Shown here piece after piece: positions 1-7,207 of a stretch of DNA of 7,934 nucleotides (the first letter of the stretch is position 1; each line of letters starts with the position of its first letter). The notes under the pieces are model-generated. The model made no database searches. It was not told the origin of the DNA and saw only the letters and a list, made by a program, of their open reading frames with translations. The translations under genes were made by a program, and so were the position numbers. This DNA is from Alphaproteobacteria bacterium UBA6062 (GTDB lineage: Bacteria > Pseudomonadota > Alphaproteobacteria > Sneathiellales > Sneathiellaceae). Where the stretch lies: positions 1-7,934 of the forward strand of contig DIYE01000244.1 of assembly GCA_002428885.1 (NCBI GenBank). Direction: 5' to 3'.

Positions 1-329
1 AGGATGCCTTCGGTAACCACTTCAATCCGGGTCTTGGGCCCGACTTTGGTATCCAGCCGAATACGATATCCCACGGTCTCCCCAACCTTTTCCCCGAGCA
101 GATCCGCCATGCGCCGAGCCGCGTCCCGGGCCGCCAGACGCCTGGGTTCCAGCATGAGAACCTTCTGCCCAGCTTCCAGTTCCGGCAACAGCCATAAGGG
201 AACCGTCGTTGTCTTACCGGCCCCCGGCGGAGCCTGGAGAATAACAGTATTATGCGTCTTCAGTTCCGCAACAAGATCCGGCAGAACCAGCTCAACCGGC
301 AGGCCGGTTTTCGGGATGGTGTAGGACAT
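1..329 (-). CDS. hrpB: ATP-dependent helicase HrpB, N-terminal part (cut by window edge)
   Basis: This is the first 109 codons of a DEAH-box-type superfamily 2 helicase; the rest lies beyond base 1. Translated on the minus strand, it shows the Walker A loop QAPPGAGKTT at residues 32-41, which binds ATP phosphates. Helicase motif Ia follows as LEPRRLAARDAARRMA from residue 60. The stretch GETVGYRIRLDTKVGPKTRI near residues 83-102 and the ending EVVTEGIL are highly characteristic of HrpB. HrpB is a cytoplasmic protein of about 800 residues whose physiological role in most bacteria is poorly defined. The ATG at 327-329 starts 3 bases after the stop of the exporter gene, with only a weak GAG upstream, so translation is probably coupled to the exporter. 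Family assignment is firm; the role is unknown. Confidence 0.93.
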   Translation of the reverse strand, partial: MSYTIPKTGLPVELVLPDLVAELKTHNTVILQAPPGAGKTTTVPLWLLPELEAGQKVLMLEPRRLAARDAARRMADLLGEKVGETVGYRIRLDTKVGPKTRIEVVTEGI

Positions 330-332
330 AAA

Positions 333-2444
333 CTACTCGCGCAAAACAAACCGGGACAGCAGAGGAAACAGAGCCAGGGATACAAAAACCGACAAGATCG
401 CGCCGGACACAATCATCATTCCGAACCGGACCGTCGGCGGAAAACCGGACAGGGAGAAAATCAGAAAACCCAGGGCAATCACGCCACCTGAAACAAGGAT
501 GCCGCCGCCCTGCTCCGCAATGGCCTGTTTCCAGATCTCCTTTACCGCACCGCTCTTTGCTTTCCGTCTTACGGCGAGCCCCAGATGAATAAGCGCATCC
601 ACAGCCAAACCAAGACTGACGCTGATCGCCGGTGCGGAGATAATATCAAGAGGCACCTGAAGCTGCCCGACGCTTCCCAAACAGATCAGTGGAATAACGG
701 CGGCGGACAGAACCATCGCAGCAGCAAGCCTGCCGCGCCGCGTCGCGAACCAGGCAATCCCCAGAAACAGAACAAGAAGGGTTGCAAGACCACTGATCAG
801 GCTTTCACTGACAAGCGCAGCAAGCTGCCCCTGCAGAAAATAGACACCGCCCGTCAAATCTGTCCTGAAGCCGTTTTTTTCCGCCATCGCGTTTATATCG
901 GCAAGGACAACAAGGCGCGGTTTGTCCCGCCCCTCCTCCTTCATCCTCAGCAGGAACAAGGCCTGTTTTCTGTCGTCTGTCAGGAAATTCTCGACCACTC
1001 CCTGGTTGATATCGAGGCTCAGCAAGGTGACAATTTCGCTCCAGGGCAGCAGGAATGCCAGCGGGTGCTGATTGGCCTCCGCCAACAAAGCCGGCAGGGA
1101 AAGAACGGTTCCCACCTGATCATAAGCTTCCAGATCCTTATGCAGCGCCCAGAGCTTTTCATAGGCGTCCTTCTGGTCCAGCTGGTCTCCGGATTTCAGG
1201 GAGACCACGAGCTGGAGCGGGCTACTGCCGCCATTCTGATCGATGACGTCTAGCCCTTTGCGAATATCTCCCTCTTCGGAAAAATAAGAGAACAGACTGG
1301 GATCCGTCTGTAACTTAAACAATCCCGGAACGGCTAAGATCAGTGCCAGGATAACACTTGCAGCTCCGATAACAGATACAAAGGCTGCCGCTCGTGGTCG
1401 GTTTTTTTGTTCACGCCGCTTCTTCTCACGCTGTTTCGAAAGCAACAAAAAGGAAGGGAATAAGCCAGAGCAGCATAAAAAGGCAGCGATCACAGCGACC
1501 GACCCGCCTGCCCCCAACTGACGAAGCGGCTCTGCCGACACAAAGAGCAGAGACATAAATCCCATCAACGTCGTCGCGCCGCACCACAGAGAAGGCATGA
1601 CGGTTTTGCGAACAGCATGCCTTACGGATATCGCTGCATCTTCTTCCGCCTTTTCCCGAAGCCAGTTGTTGCAAAGATAGATAATCTGGGACTGCACCAG
1701 GATATAGACGATGATGGCCAGGTTAGCAGTCAGGATACCGACAGACTGACCGATTAATTGCAGAACCATCAGCGTCACAAAGATAGCCGATAAGCCGCTG
1801 ATGCAGGATCCCAGCGCAATCATCGGGGAGCGGTAATATCCGGCGATCAGCAAAATAAACAAAACCAGTGCCAGGCTGCTGAAGATTTTTGCGTCCTGAA
1901 CCAGGCTCCGACGGATCTGCTCCGCGATATAGGGCATACCGGTGATATCGATGGCGCGAATGCCGTCTTTATTTTCAAACTCTTTAGCGATTTCCTCGGC
2001 GCGCGCCACCAGAACGGAACTGTCTTTTCCCGAAACAAACAGAATGATAGAGCTCGCGGTCTCTTCCCGGTTAATCAGCAACGGCTTCCAAAAGGGGCTG
2101 GTTCGCGCATCCTCAACTGTTTGGGGTCCGTTCGACAGGCTGATAAGTCGGTTGGTGCCCGGCAGGAATTCAAGTTTTTCCGAAAGTTTCTCAATGCTTT
2201 TAAAATAAGGGCGGGAATAGATATTGCTTCCCGCCACACTCAGGATCATAAAATCCTCGGATGGGAAAAGCTGACCAATCCTGGCCGCTTCCCGGGCAGC
2301 CGGATCTTCACTGCCAAAGAAAAAATCCGGTGATATCCGGGGCTTTAAATCAACCCAGACGACAAAAATCACCGCAAGAAGAGCAAAAGCAAGTAAAGAG
2401 CGGCCGATTTTCAATCTTGTTCCGTTTTTCTGCTCTGCTACCAT
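333..2444 (-). CDS. RND superfamily / MMPL-type membrane exporter
   Basis: Predicted inner-membrane transporter of 703 residues with the duplicated RND layout. There is one TM helix (about 13-31), a large extracytoplasmic domain (about 32-185), five helices (about 186-335), TM7 (356-376), a second extracytoplasmic domain (about 377-545) and five more helices to the C-terminus. The second half has the proton-relay-like motif GLAVDALIHL in TM10 (Asp616, His620). The equivalent first-half helix reads ILVQSQIIYL and lacks the acidic residue. Substrate is unknown; relatives export lipids, hopanoids or hydrophobic compounds, but nothing here picks one. I chose the ATG at 2442-2444, preceded by GGAACGGGA. 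A GTG at 2516 would add 24 polar residues but has no ribosome site and leaves 11 bp to the divergent gene. It is followed directly by hrpB, probably co-transcribed. Confidence 0.88.
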   Translation of the reverse strand: MVAEQKNGTRLKIGRSLLAFALLAVIFVVWVDLKPRISPDFFFGSEDPAAREAARIGQLFPSEDFMILSVAGSNIYSRPYFKSIEKLSEKLEFLPGTNRLISLSNGPQTVEDARTSPFWKPLLINREETASSIILFVSGKDSSVLVARAEEIAKEFENKDGIRAIDITGMPYIAEQIRRSLVQDAKIFSSLALVLFILLIAGYYRSPMIALGSCISGLSAIFVTLMVLQLIGQSVGILTANLAIIVYILVQSQIIYLCNNWLREKAEEDAAISVRHAVRKTVMPSLWCGATTLMGFMSLLFVSAEPLRQLGAGGSVAVIAAFLCCSGLFPSFLLLSKQREKKRREQKNRPRAAAFVSVIGAASVILALILAVPGLFKLQTDPSLFSYFSEEGDIRKGLDVIDQNGGSSPLQLVVSLKSGDQLDQKDAYEKLWALHKDLEAYDQVGTVLSLPALLAEANQHPLAFLLPWSEIVTLLSLDINQGVVENFLTDDRKQALFLLRMKEEGRDKPRLVVLADINAMAEKNGFRTDLTGGVYFLQGQLAALVSESLISGLATLLVLFLGIAWFATRRGRLAAAMVLSAAVIPLICLGSVGQLQVPLDIISAPAISVSLGLAVDALIHLGLAVRRKAKSGAVKEIWKQAIAEQGGGILVSGGVIALGFLIFSLSGFPPTVRFGMMIVSGAILSVFVSLALFPLLSRFVLRE

Positions 2445-2527
2445 TCCCGTTCCATTATTTCCCGGACCAGATTGAGTTGTACCTGATCTTGTCCTCCTGT
2501 TCCTACTGAAAATCACACAATCACATC
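2445..2527. promoter_or_regulatory. Divergent intergenic region between exporter and acetyltransferase genes
   Basis: These 83 bp separate the preferred exporter start (minus) from the acetyltransferase start (plus) and must hold both promoters if those starts are right. I see no convincing -35/-10 pair on either strand. On the minus strand there is an AGGAGG at 2493-2498, but no start codon at a usable distance downstream of it. No operator-like palindrome is visible. Confidence 0.4.
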
Positions 2528-3271
2528 ATGTCTCTCATCCGCATGCTCGAAGAACATAATTTCCAGGCTGTACCGGCAACCCGCACGGAACCGTATGACG
2601 GCTGGCTTGTTCGATTGTCAGATGGCCGGACCAAGCGCACAAATTCCGTGAATTTTCTAGAGAGCGGAACAATACCTGCGGAAGAAAAAATCAGCTATTG
2701 CGAAGATCTCTTTGCTCAGGCTGGACTACCATCCTGCTTCCGGGTGACGCCTCTTGTTCATCCTATTGATCTGGACTGTCTTCTTGCTGATCACGGTTAC
2801 CGGAAGGATGACCGGACAGATGTCCTTATCCAGGATCTGTCATCATTTCAAGCGCCGGATGATTTGTCCGATGTTATTATGGAAGACACTCTCTCCAGTG
2901 CCTGGCTGGACGCTCATGCCCGCATCAAAAACCTTTCAGACCAGGAGGTCAAAGGTCTTCAAAAAACCCTGACGAATATTGCTCTGCCCTGCTGCTTCGC
3001 CCGTATTGTCCGGGACAACAGGACTGTCTCCCTGGGGCTTGGCGTTCTTTCCAAGGAGGTTATGGGTCTGTTCGACTTTATGACGGACACAGCCTATAAA
3101 AGGCAGGGTCTTGCCGCAAAGGTAACCAACCGCCTCCTGCAAGATGCACAATCCAGAGGCTTAAAGCATGCCTATCTGCAAGTGGTGCATGAAAACGAAT
3201 CCGGCCGACAATTCTGGCATGCCCTCGGCTTCACCGAGCATCTTTATTCCTATCATTACCGACTTAAATGA
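2528..3271 (+). CDS. GNAT family N-acetyltransferase
   Basis: Predicted cytoplasmic acetyl-CoA-dependent N-acyltransferase of 247 residues; substrate unknown. The C-terminal half carries the GNAT fold. Motif A is DTAYKRQGLAAKV (187-199), whose RQGLA loop binds the CoA pyrophosphate, and motif B is NESGRQFWHALGF (224-236), ending in YHYRLK. The N-terminal half, with DGWLVRLSDGRTKRTNSVN near 24-42, matches a common two-domain GNAT group in which a degenerate GNAT-like domain precedes the active one. The ATG at 2528 has no Shine-Dalgarno sequence, so it may be translated from a leaderless or very short-leader mRNA; an ATG at 2543 is no better supported. It is transcribed divergently from the exporter gene and convergently with the purine operon, so a link to purine use is not implied. 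Confidence 0.9.
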   Translation: MSLIRMLEEHNFQAVPATRTEPYDGWLVRLSDGRTKRTNSVNFLESGTIPAEEKISYCEDLFAQAGLPSCFRVTPLVHPIDLDCLLADHGYRKDDRTDVLIQDLSSFQAPDDLSDVIMEDTLSSAWLDAHARIKNLSDQEVKGLQKTLTNIALPCCFARIVRDNRTVSLGLGVLSKEVMGLFDFMTDTAYKRQGLAAKVTNRLLQDAQSRGLKHAYLQVVHENESGRQFWHALGFTEHLYSYHYRLK

Positions 3272-3286
3272 AGGTATTTCAAACGA

Positions 3287-3784
3287 TTACCGGGGATCTT
3301 CCAGCCAGATATCCGTTTCTTCGAAAAACAATTCGTCGCAATTGTCACCGTCACCGCCCCGATCAATGACCAGGAAATCACTCACGGCATCCAGCGCGAG
3401 AACCGGATGATGCCAGGTACCCGTATGATAATTCACTCCCTGATCCCCGTCTGCCAGAAAAGCGACGAGATCCGCCGGTGAAACTGTTTCACCGGCAGGT
3501 GCCACCAGAACCAGATAAGCGCGGCCATCCAAGGGCATAAACGCCTGACTGCCTCGCGGGTGCCGTTCAACCATTCGGATATTGAGCGGATAGGAAAGCG
3601 GCGATGCCCGAAAGATATTGATCAGCGTTCGGGTATTCTCGCCAAGCAGCTCCACGTTCGCCAGATCGTGATACCGTTCGGTGGAACCGTTATTGATCAG
3701 GAAATGTTCGCTTTCCCGCCGACTGATCACGTCTCCATAGGGAGCAAAAGCGGCTTTCGTCAGAGGTTGGACGTTAAGCTTCAT
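3287..3784 (-). CDS. allA: Ureidoglycolate lyase
   Basis: Cytoplasmic enzyme of 165 residues that splits (S)-ureidoglycolate into glyoxylate and urea (EC 4.3.2.3), the last step of the allantoin route encoded here. Family-typical stretches are KAAFAPYGDVI (10-20), ERHPRGSQAFMPL (73-85) and GVNYHTGTWHHPVLAL (116-131), the His-rich cupin-fold active-site region. Length is normal for AllA. The ATG at 3782-3784 is preferred because GGTGAG lies just upstream and the protein then begins with the family-like MKLNVQPL. An upstream ATG at 3835 would overlap the allantoicase gene by 47 bp. It follows alc after 4 bp and is the last gene of the operon. A perfect 10-bp inverted repeat lies inside the gene (3474-3496). 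Confidence 0.95.
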   Translation of the reverse strand: MKLNVQPLTKAAFAPYGDVISRRESEHFLINNGSTERYHDLANVELLGENTRTLINIFRASPLSYPLNIRMVERHPRGSQAFMPLDGRAYLVLVAPAGETVSPADLVAFLADGDQGVNYHTGTWHHPVLALDAVSDFLVIDRGGDGDNCDELFFEETDIWLEDPR

Positions 3785-3788
3785 GATC

Positions 3789-4793
3789 TCACCGGTCAAT
3801 TTTACCAAAGAGACGCAAGCGACTGATCCCGCCATCGGGAATAATATTCAGGCGCACATGGGTAATGGGGCCGATATCCGCAACATCCTCTTCAAAGCGA
3901 TGAATAGCATCCATGGAGAGTTTTTGTTCCGGTAGCAGGGTTTTCCAGAACATGCTCTGGGTGATGATGGACTGCTCTGTGCCGCCGGTGACATAGGCCG
4001 CCTGGATCGTACAGCTTTCCGGGAAATTGCCTTTAAAATGAGCCGTATCCACCTCAACAGCAGAAACGGTGCCCGGATGACCAAGTTCAATAATCGCCCA
4101 GTCATTTCCAGGCTCCCGGCGGCGGCGGGTTTCCCAGCCATCACCCATATTCACACCCCGGCCCGGTGCCAGGATATTGCTGGGAGACCCATAATGGGCG
4201 TTATTGGCGGCAATACCCCGCCCTCCGTTGACCAAAGCCGCGAGGTCAACGATCTCATCGGGATCCCGTTTATCCCAGTTGCAGTTGATCTGACCGTAAA
4301 CCCGGAGCCGCGCGACACCGCCATCGGGATAAATATTCAGGCGAAGATGGCTCCAGGTGCTTTCAGATTTAACCGCCGCAAGGTGATGACTGTCCGGCCC
4401 CAATGAAACGGAGGGAACGATTTCTTCCCACACTGTATCCGCATCCGGCTCACCATCCACATAACAGGCATCTATGGAAGCCGCCGGTGGATAGTTTCCG
4501 GTGAAATGACTGGTATCAATATTCACACCATGAATAACACCCGGTAATCCTAATCGGATGATGCAGTGATCATAGCCTTCGCCTCGCTTGCGGCGGCTTT
4601 CCCAACCGTCCATCCACTTGCCGTGATCATCATATTTATCGTCAATGAAGACCGGATCAGCCGGATCAATCAGCCGGGACTTATCGGCAAAAAAATCATC
4701 GGTGGCAAAGGTTACTTCCGTTCCCAGCCGCGGCTGCGCCAGATCCGTGTACCGGTTTACAAAATCTGCTTCGTCCTGAGATAACAGGGTCAT
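3789..4793 (-). CDS. alc: Allantoicase
   Basis: Allantoate amidinohydrolase (EC 3.5.3.4), 334 residues, cytoplasmic; it converts allantoate to ureidoglycolate and urea. The protein is two copies of the allantoicase jelly-roll domain. Repeat 1 has GWESRRKR (63-70), DTSHFTGNYP (93-102) and LRLNIYPDGGVARLRVYG (150-167). Repeat 2 has GWETRRRR (219-226), DTAHFKGNFP (249-258) and VRLNIIPDGGISRLRLFG (313-330). Length and both repeats match the family. The ATG at 4791-4793 has a good AGGAG at 4803-4807 (minus strand), which overlaps the uraD stop codon, so the two genes are tightly coupled. With allA downstream this defines the urea-releasing branch, not the ammonia-releasing AllC branch. Confidence 0.97.
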   Translation of the reverse strand: MTLLSQDEADFVNRYTDLAQPRLGTEVTFATDDFFADKSRLIDPADPVFIDDKYDDHGKWMDGWESRRKRGEGYDHCIIRLGLPGVIHGVNIDTSHFTGNYPPAASIDACYVDGEPDADTVWEEIVPSVSLGPDSHHLAAVKSESTWSHLRLNIYPDGGVARLRVYGQINCNWDKRDPDEIVDLAALVNGGRGIAANNAHYGSPSNILAPGRGVNMGDGWETRRRREPGNDWAIIELGHPGTVSAVEVDTAHFKGNFPESCTIQAAYVTGGTEQSIITQSMFWKTLLPEQKLSMDAIHRFEEDVADIGPITHVRLNIIPDGGISRLRLFGKIDR

Positions 4794-4805
4794 CTAAATT
4801 CACTC

Positions 4806-5318
4806 CTAAAGATCCTGCAGACGAAAAGCTGCAATCTTGTCTATTTCCATCAATGCCGTTTTGAATTCCGTCTCAGCATCATTCTCAAGCCGTTCTTCAA
4901 AGCCGGCGAGGATTTCGTGTCGATTACTGTTTCTAACGGCCTTAATAAAGGGAAAGCCGAACTTTTCCTTATAAGCCGTATTATAAGCCTGAAACCGCTC
5001 AAATTCTTCCGCGGTACATTCTCCAAGCCCGGCACTTGCCTGCTCTGATGTTGAAGAAGCTGTCAATTCTCCTCTGACAGCCGCCTTTCCGGCTAAATCC
5101 GGGTGCGCCCGGATCAAGATCATTTTCTCTTGATCCGTCGCATGCGCGACCACATCAGCCATCAGAGCGGCTAGCTTTTCAATATCATTATGCCCGGATC
5201 CGGCCCCTCTCTCCCAGGCACGTTCTGCAACCCAGGGGGAATGTTCATAAACGCCACCAAACATCTTTATGAATGAATCGGCAACCATATCGCCGGGGCG
5301 ATTTTTTAAGTCTGTCAT
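4806..5318 (-). CDS. uraD: 2-oxo-4-hydroxy-4-carboxy-5-ureidoimidazoline (OHCU) decarboxylase
   Basis: Cytoplasmic enzyme of 170 residues that decarboxylates OHCU to (S)-allantoin (EC 4.1.1.97), the step after UraH. The sequence shows the catalytic motif RAHPDLAGK (70-78), with His72 as the expected active-site histidine, then SEQASAGL (91-98) and YNTAYKEKFGFPFIKAVR (112-129). It ends in a helix EIDKIAAFRL, all typical of UraD. Length is normal and no C-terminal fusion is present. The ATG at 5316-5318 lies 5 bp after the puuE stop with a weak AGG upstream, so it probably depends on translational coupling. Its partner uraH is on the opposite arm of the locus. Confidence 0.96.
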   Translation of the reverse strand: MTDLKNRPGDMVADSFIKMFGGVYEHSPWVAERAWERGAGSGHNDIEKLAALMADVVAHATDQEKMILIRAHPDLAGKAAVRGELTASSTSEQASAGLGECTAEEFERFQAYNTAYKEKFGFPFIKAVRNSNRHEILAGFEERLENDAETEFKTALMEIDKIAAFRLQDL

Positions 5319-5323
5319 CTGTC

Positions 5324-6238
5324 TTAACCTGCCGGATGATGTTCATGCCAGTGGCGAGCTATATCAATCCGCCGGGCAAACCAGACATTCTCATGTGAAG
5401 AGGCATAATCCAGAAAACGCTTAAGGGCAGCGATCCTGCCAGGCCGTCCAACCAGCCGGCAATGCAGACCCACTGACATCATCTTCGGTGTTTCCGCTCC
5501 TTCTTCATAAAGTGTGTCGAATGTATCTTTGAGATAAGCGAAATACTGATCGCCACTGTTAAACCCCTGCAAAGCAGCGAAACGCATATCATTTACATCC
5601 AGGGTATAAGGCACAATCAGCTGCTTGCGCCCCTGAACATCCGCCCAGTAAGGCAGATCGTCATCATAAGAATCCGCGTCATATAAAAAGCCGCCTTCTT
5701 CTGCCACCAGGCGCCGCGTATTCGGGCTTGTCCGCCCCGTATACCATCCCAGCGGCCGCTCCCCGGTTATATCCCGGATAATATCAATGGCCTTTTGCAT
5801 ATGTTCCCGTTCAACCTCTTCGGGGACATATTGATAGTTGATCCAGCGATAACCGTGGCTGCAGATCTCATGCCCGGCTGCCATGAAGGCCTTTGCCACA
5901 TCCGGATGTCTCTCCAATGCCATGGCGACAGCAAAAATGGTGAGCGGGATATCGTATTTTTCAAACAATCGCAGGATCCGCCAGACACCGGCCCGGCTGC
6001 CATATTCATAGATGGATTCCATGCTGATATGCCGGACGCCCGGCAACATATCCGCGCCGATGATCTCTGACAGAAAAGCTTCAGATGCCTCATCTCCGTG
6101 CAAGATACAGTTTTCGCCGCCTTCTTCATAATTGAGGACAAACTGTACGGCGATGCGGGCGCCCCCCGGCCATTTCGGATCCGGCGGGTTTGCCCCGTAG
6201 CCAATCATATCTCTCGGATAATCGGAAATCTCAGTCAT
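5324..6238 (-). CDS. puuE: Allantoinase PuuE (polysaccharide deacetylase-like)
   Basis: Hydrolyses (S)-allantoin to allantoate (EC 3.5.2.5); cytoplasmic, 304 residues. It belongs to the polysaccharide-deacetylase (carbohydrate esterase 4-like) fold and not to the metal-dependent AllB/dihydroorotase-like allantoinases. Signature stretches are YGANPPDPKWPGGARIAVQF (14-33), LNYEEGGE (35-42), YEYGSRAGVWR (78-88), GHEICSHGYRWI (122-133) and GWYTGRTSPNTRRL (164-177). Length is as expected for PuuE. The ATG at 6236-6238 is chosen because it gives the family-typical N-terminus; an in-frame ATG at 6331 would overlap gntR by 77 bp and add unrelated residues. It follows gntR after 16 bp and precedes uraD by 5 bp. 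Confidence 0.96.
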   Translation of the reverse strand: MTEISDYPRDMIGYGANPPDPKWPGGARIAVQFVLNYEEGGENCILHGDEASEAFLSEIIGADMLPGVRHISMESIYEYGSRAGVWRILRLFEKYDIPLTIFAVAMALERHPDVAKAFMAAGHEICSHGYRWINYQYVPEEVEREHMQKAIDIIRDITGERPLGWYTGRTSPNTRRLVAEEGGFLYDADSYDDDLPYWADVQGRKQLIVPYTLDVNDMRFAALQGFNSGDQYFAYLKDTFDTLYEEGAETPKMMSVGLHCRLVGRPGRIAALKRFLDYASSHENVWFARRIDIARHWHEHHPAG

Positions 6239-6254
6239 TACTTCTAACTCTGGA

Positions 6255-6962
6255 TTAGTCCGCTGTAGCGGAAAAAATTTTGTACAGGTCGCTGACCGGC
6301 TCCTGCCCGTCAAGATTAAGCTGTTCTTCACAGGCCTGTAGATGATCCATCATCATCCGTACCGCCTTTTCCTCATCCTGTTCCCGGATGGCCTCGATGA
6401 TATCTCCATGTTCCTCGCAGGAACAGCTCTGACTGCCCATTTTGCCGTTCTGATACTGCACATGGATCAGGGATGTCCGCGAGACGAGTGCGCGCAGGAA
6501 GTCTCGCAAAGACTCGTTACCGGCGATATCCGCGAGAGCCAAATGAAAATCTCCCGACAATGCGACCCATTTACTGTGATCTCCCTGAGCAATACTGTTA
6601 GCTTCTTCGGTCCGCATCTTTTCAAGTTTTTTCAGATCAGCTCTCGTATGCCTGGCTATGACGCGCCGCATGATGCCCGCCTCCACAACTTTTCGGGCTT
6701 CCAGCACATCCCGTGCTTCTTCCGGCGAAGGCTCCGCTACATAGGCTCCGCGATTAGGCAGGATCCGCACCACATTTTCATGCGACAGTCTTTGAAGCAC
6801 TTTGCGGATCACCGTTCGACTGACGCCAAAGATTTCCCCCAGCACATCTTCCGAGAGCTTTGTACCGGGCGAAAGACGTTGTTCGAGAATGGCGGAGAAC
6901 ATCTGATCATAAATATGATCATCCTGACTTTCCCTTTTATGTCGCCTGGGCGACCCATCCAT
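6255..6962 (-). CDS. GntR family regulator, FCD (FadR/VanR-type) subfamily
   Basis: DNA-binding repressor or activator of 235 residues, first gene of the purine operon and its probable regulator. An N-terminal winged helix-turn-helix spans about 17-78 (LGEIFGVSRTVIRKVLQRLS as the helix-turn-helix core, RGAYV as the wing). The C-terminal FCD ligand-binding domain follows (about 84-215), with DFHLALADIAGN around 138-149. His140, His185 and His207 are the likely metal ligands of this domain. The effector is not visible; a urate-pathway intermediate is an inference from context. I chose the ATG at 6960-6962 because AAGGTGG lies 5 nt upstream; starts at 6977, 6992 (ATG) and 7007 (GTG) are possible and add up to 15 residues. 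A GntR-type palindrome upstream suggests autoregulation. Confidence 0.93.
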   Translation of the reverse strand: MDGSPRRHKRESQDDHIYDQMFSAILEQRLSPGTKLSEDVLGEIFGVSRTVIRKVLQRLSHENVVRILPNRGAYVAEPSPEEARDVLEARKVVEAGIMRRVIARHTRADLKKLEKMRTEEANSIAQGDHSKWVALSGDFHLALADIAGNESLRDFLRALVSRTSLIHVQYQNGKMGSQSCSCEEHGDIIEAIREQDEEKAVRMMMDHLQACEEQLNLDGQEPVSDLYKIFSATAD

Positions 6963-7032
6963 CTCGTCCACCTTCATTGTATCTGTCTTCATATTACGCG
7001 AAACCACTCATATTTCGACAATATAGATGCAT

Positions 7033-7046
7033 TATTGTATACAATA
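7033..7046. promoter_or_regulatory. Putative GntR operator (14-bp perfect palindrome)
   Basis: TATTGTATACAATA is a perfect inverted repeat. Its TTGTATACAA core resembles operators of FCD-subfamily GntR regulators, which typically have GT and AC half-site cores. It lies about 70 bp upstream of the chosen gntR start and overlaps a plausible -10 element, as expected for autorepression. The match to this specific protein is inferred. Confidence 0.65.
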
Positions 7047-7070
7047 TAGCAAGGCAAACTTTATCATCAA
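7043..7070 (-). promoter_or_regulatory. Putative promoter of the gntR-puuE-uraD-alc-allA operon
   Basis: Read on the minus strand, TTGATG (7065-7070) and TATATT (7043-7048) are separated by 16 bp and resemble sigma-70 -35 and -10 elements. The -10 overlaps the palindrome at 7033-7046, so binding there would block RNA polymerase. A shifted alternative (TTGCCT with TAATGC) also overlaps the palindrome. Confidence 0.35.
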
Positions 7071-7147
7071 CTGCATATTTATACTGCATATGCCCAATTA
7101 ATGAGCGCCTTCTGCCAGAAGACAGTGCTTCCCGATCATCAGAAAAA

Positions 7148-7171
7148 GAGGATTTTTCAAAATAAATCCTC
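7148..7171 (-). terminator. Terminator-like hairpin on the minus strand
   Basis: GAGGATTT (7148-7155) and AAATCCTC (7164-7171) form a perfect 8-bp stem with an 8-nt loop. On the minus strand the stem is followed directly by TTTTTCT, like a weak intrinsic terminator. No minus-strand gene ends here, so it may block antisense transcripts coming from the uraH side, or lie in a longer gntR leader. The stem is only half GC, so strength is doubtful. Confidence 0.35.
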
Positions 7172-7207
7172 CATCCAGAAATATCCTGATATACAAAAAA
7201 GACAAAA

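Noticed and set aside
585..1253. 222-codon open frame on the plus strand inside the exporter gene
   Set aside because: It is antisense to a clear membrane protein gene, is rich in Gln/Lys/Pro with no family features, and has no ribosome site.
2445..2516. Exporter start at the GTG at 2514-2516
   Set aside because: It has no ribosome site, adds a polar tail before TM1 and leaves only 11 bp to the divergent gene; the ATG at 2444 fits better, though the GTG cannot be excluded.
3224..3238. CTCGG/CCGAG hairpin near the 3' end of the acetyltransferase gene as a terminator
   Set aside because: It lies within coding sequence with a short stem and no T-run on either strand.
6239..6331. N-terminal extension of puuE to the ATG at 6331
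   Set aside because: It would overlap gntR and adds residues not typical of PuuE; the ATG at 6238 gives the normal family N-terminus.
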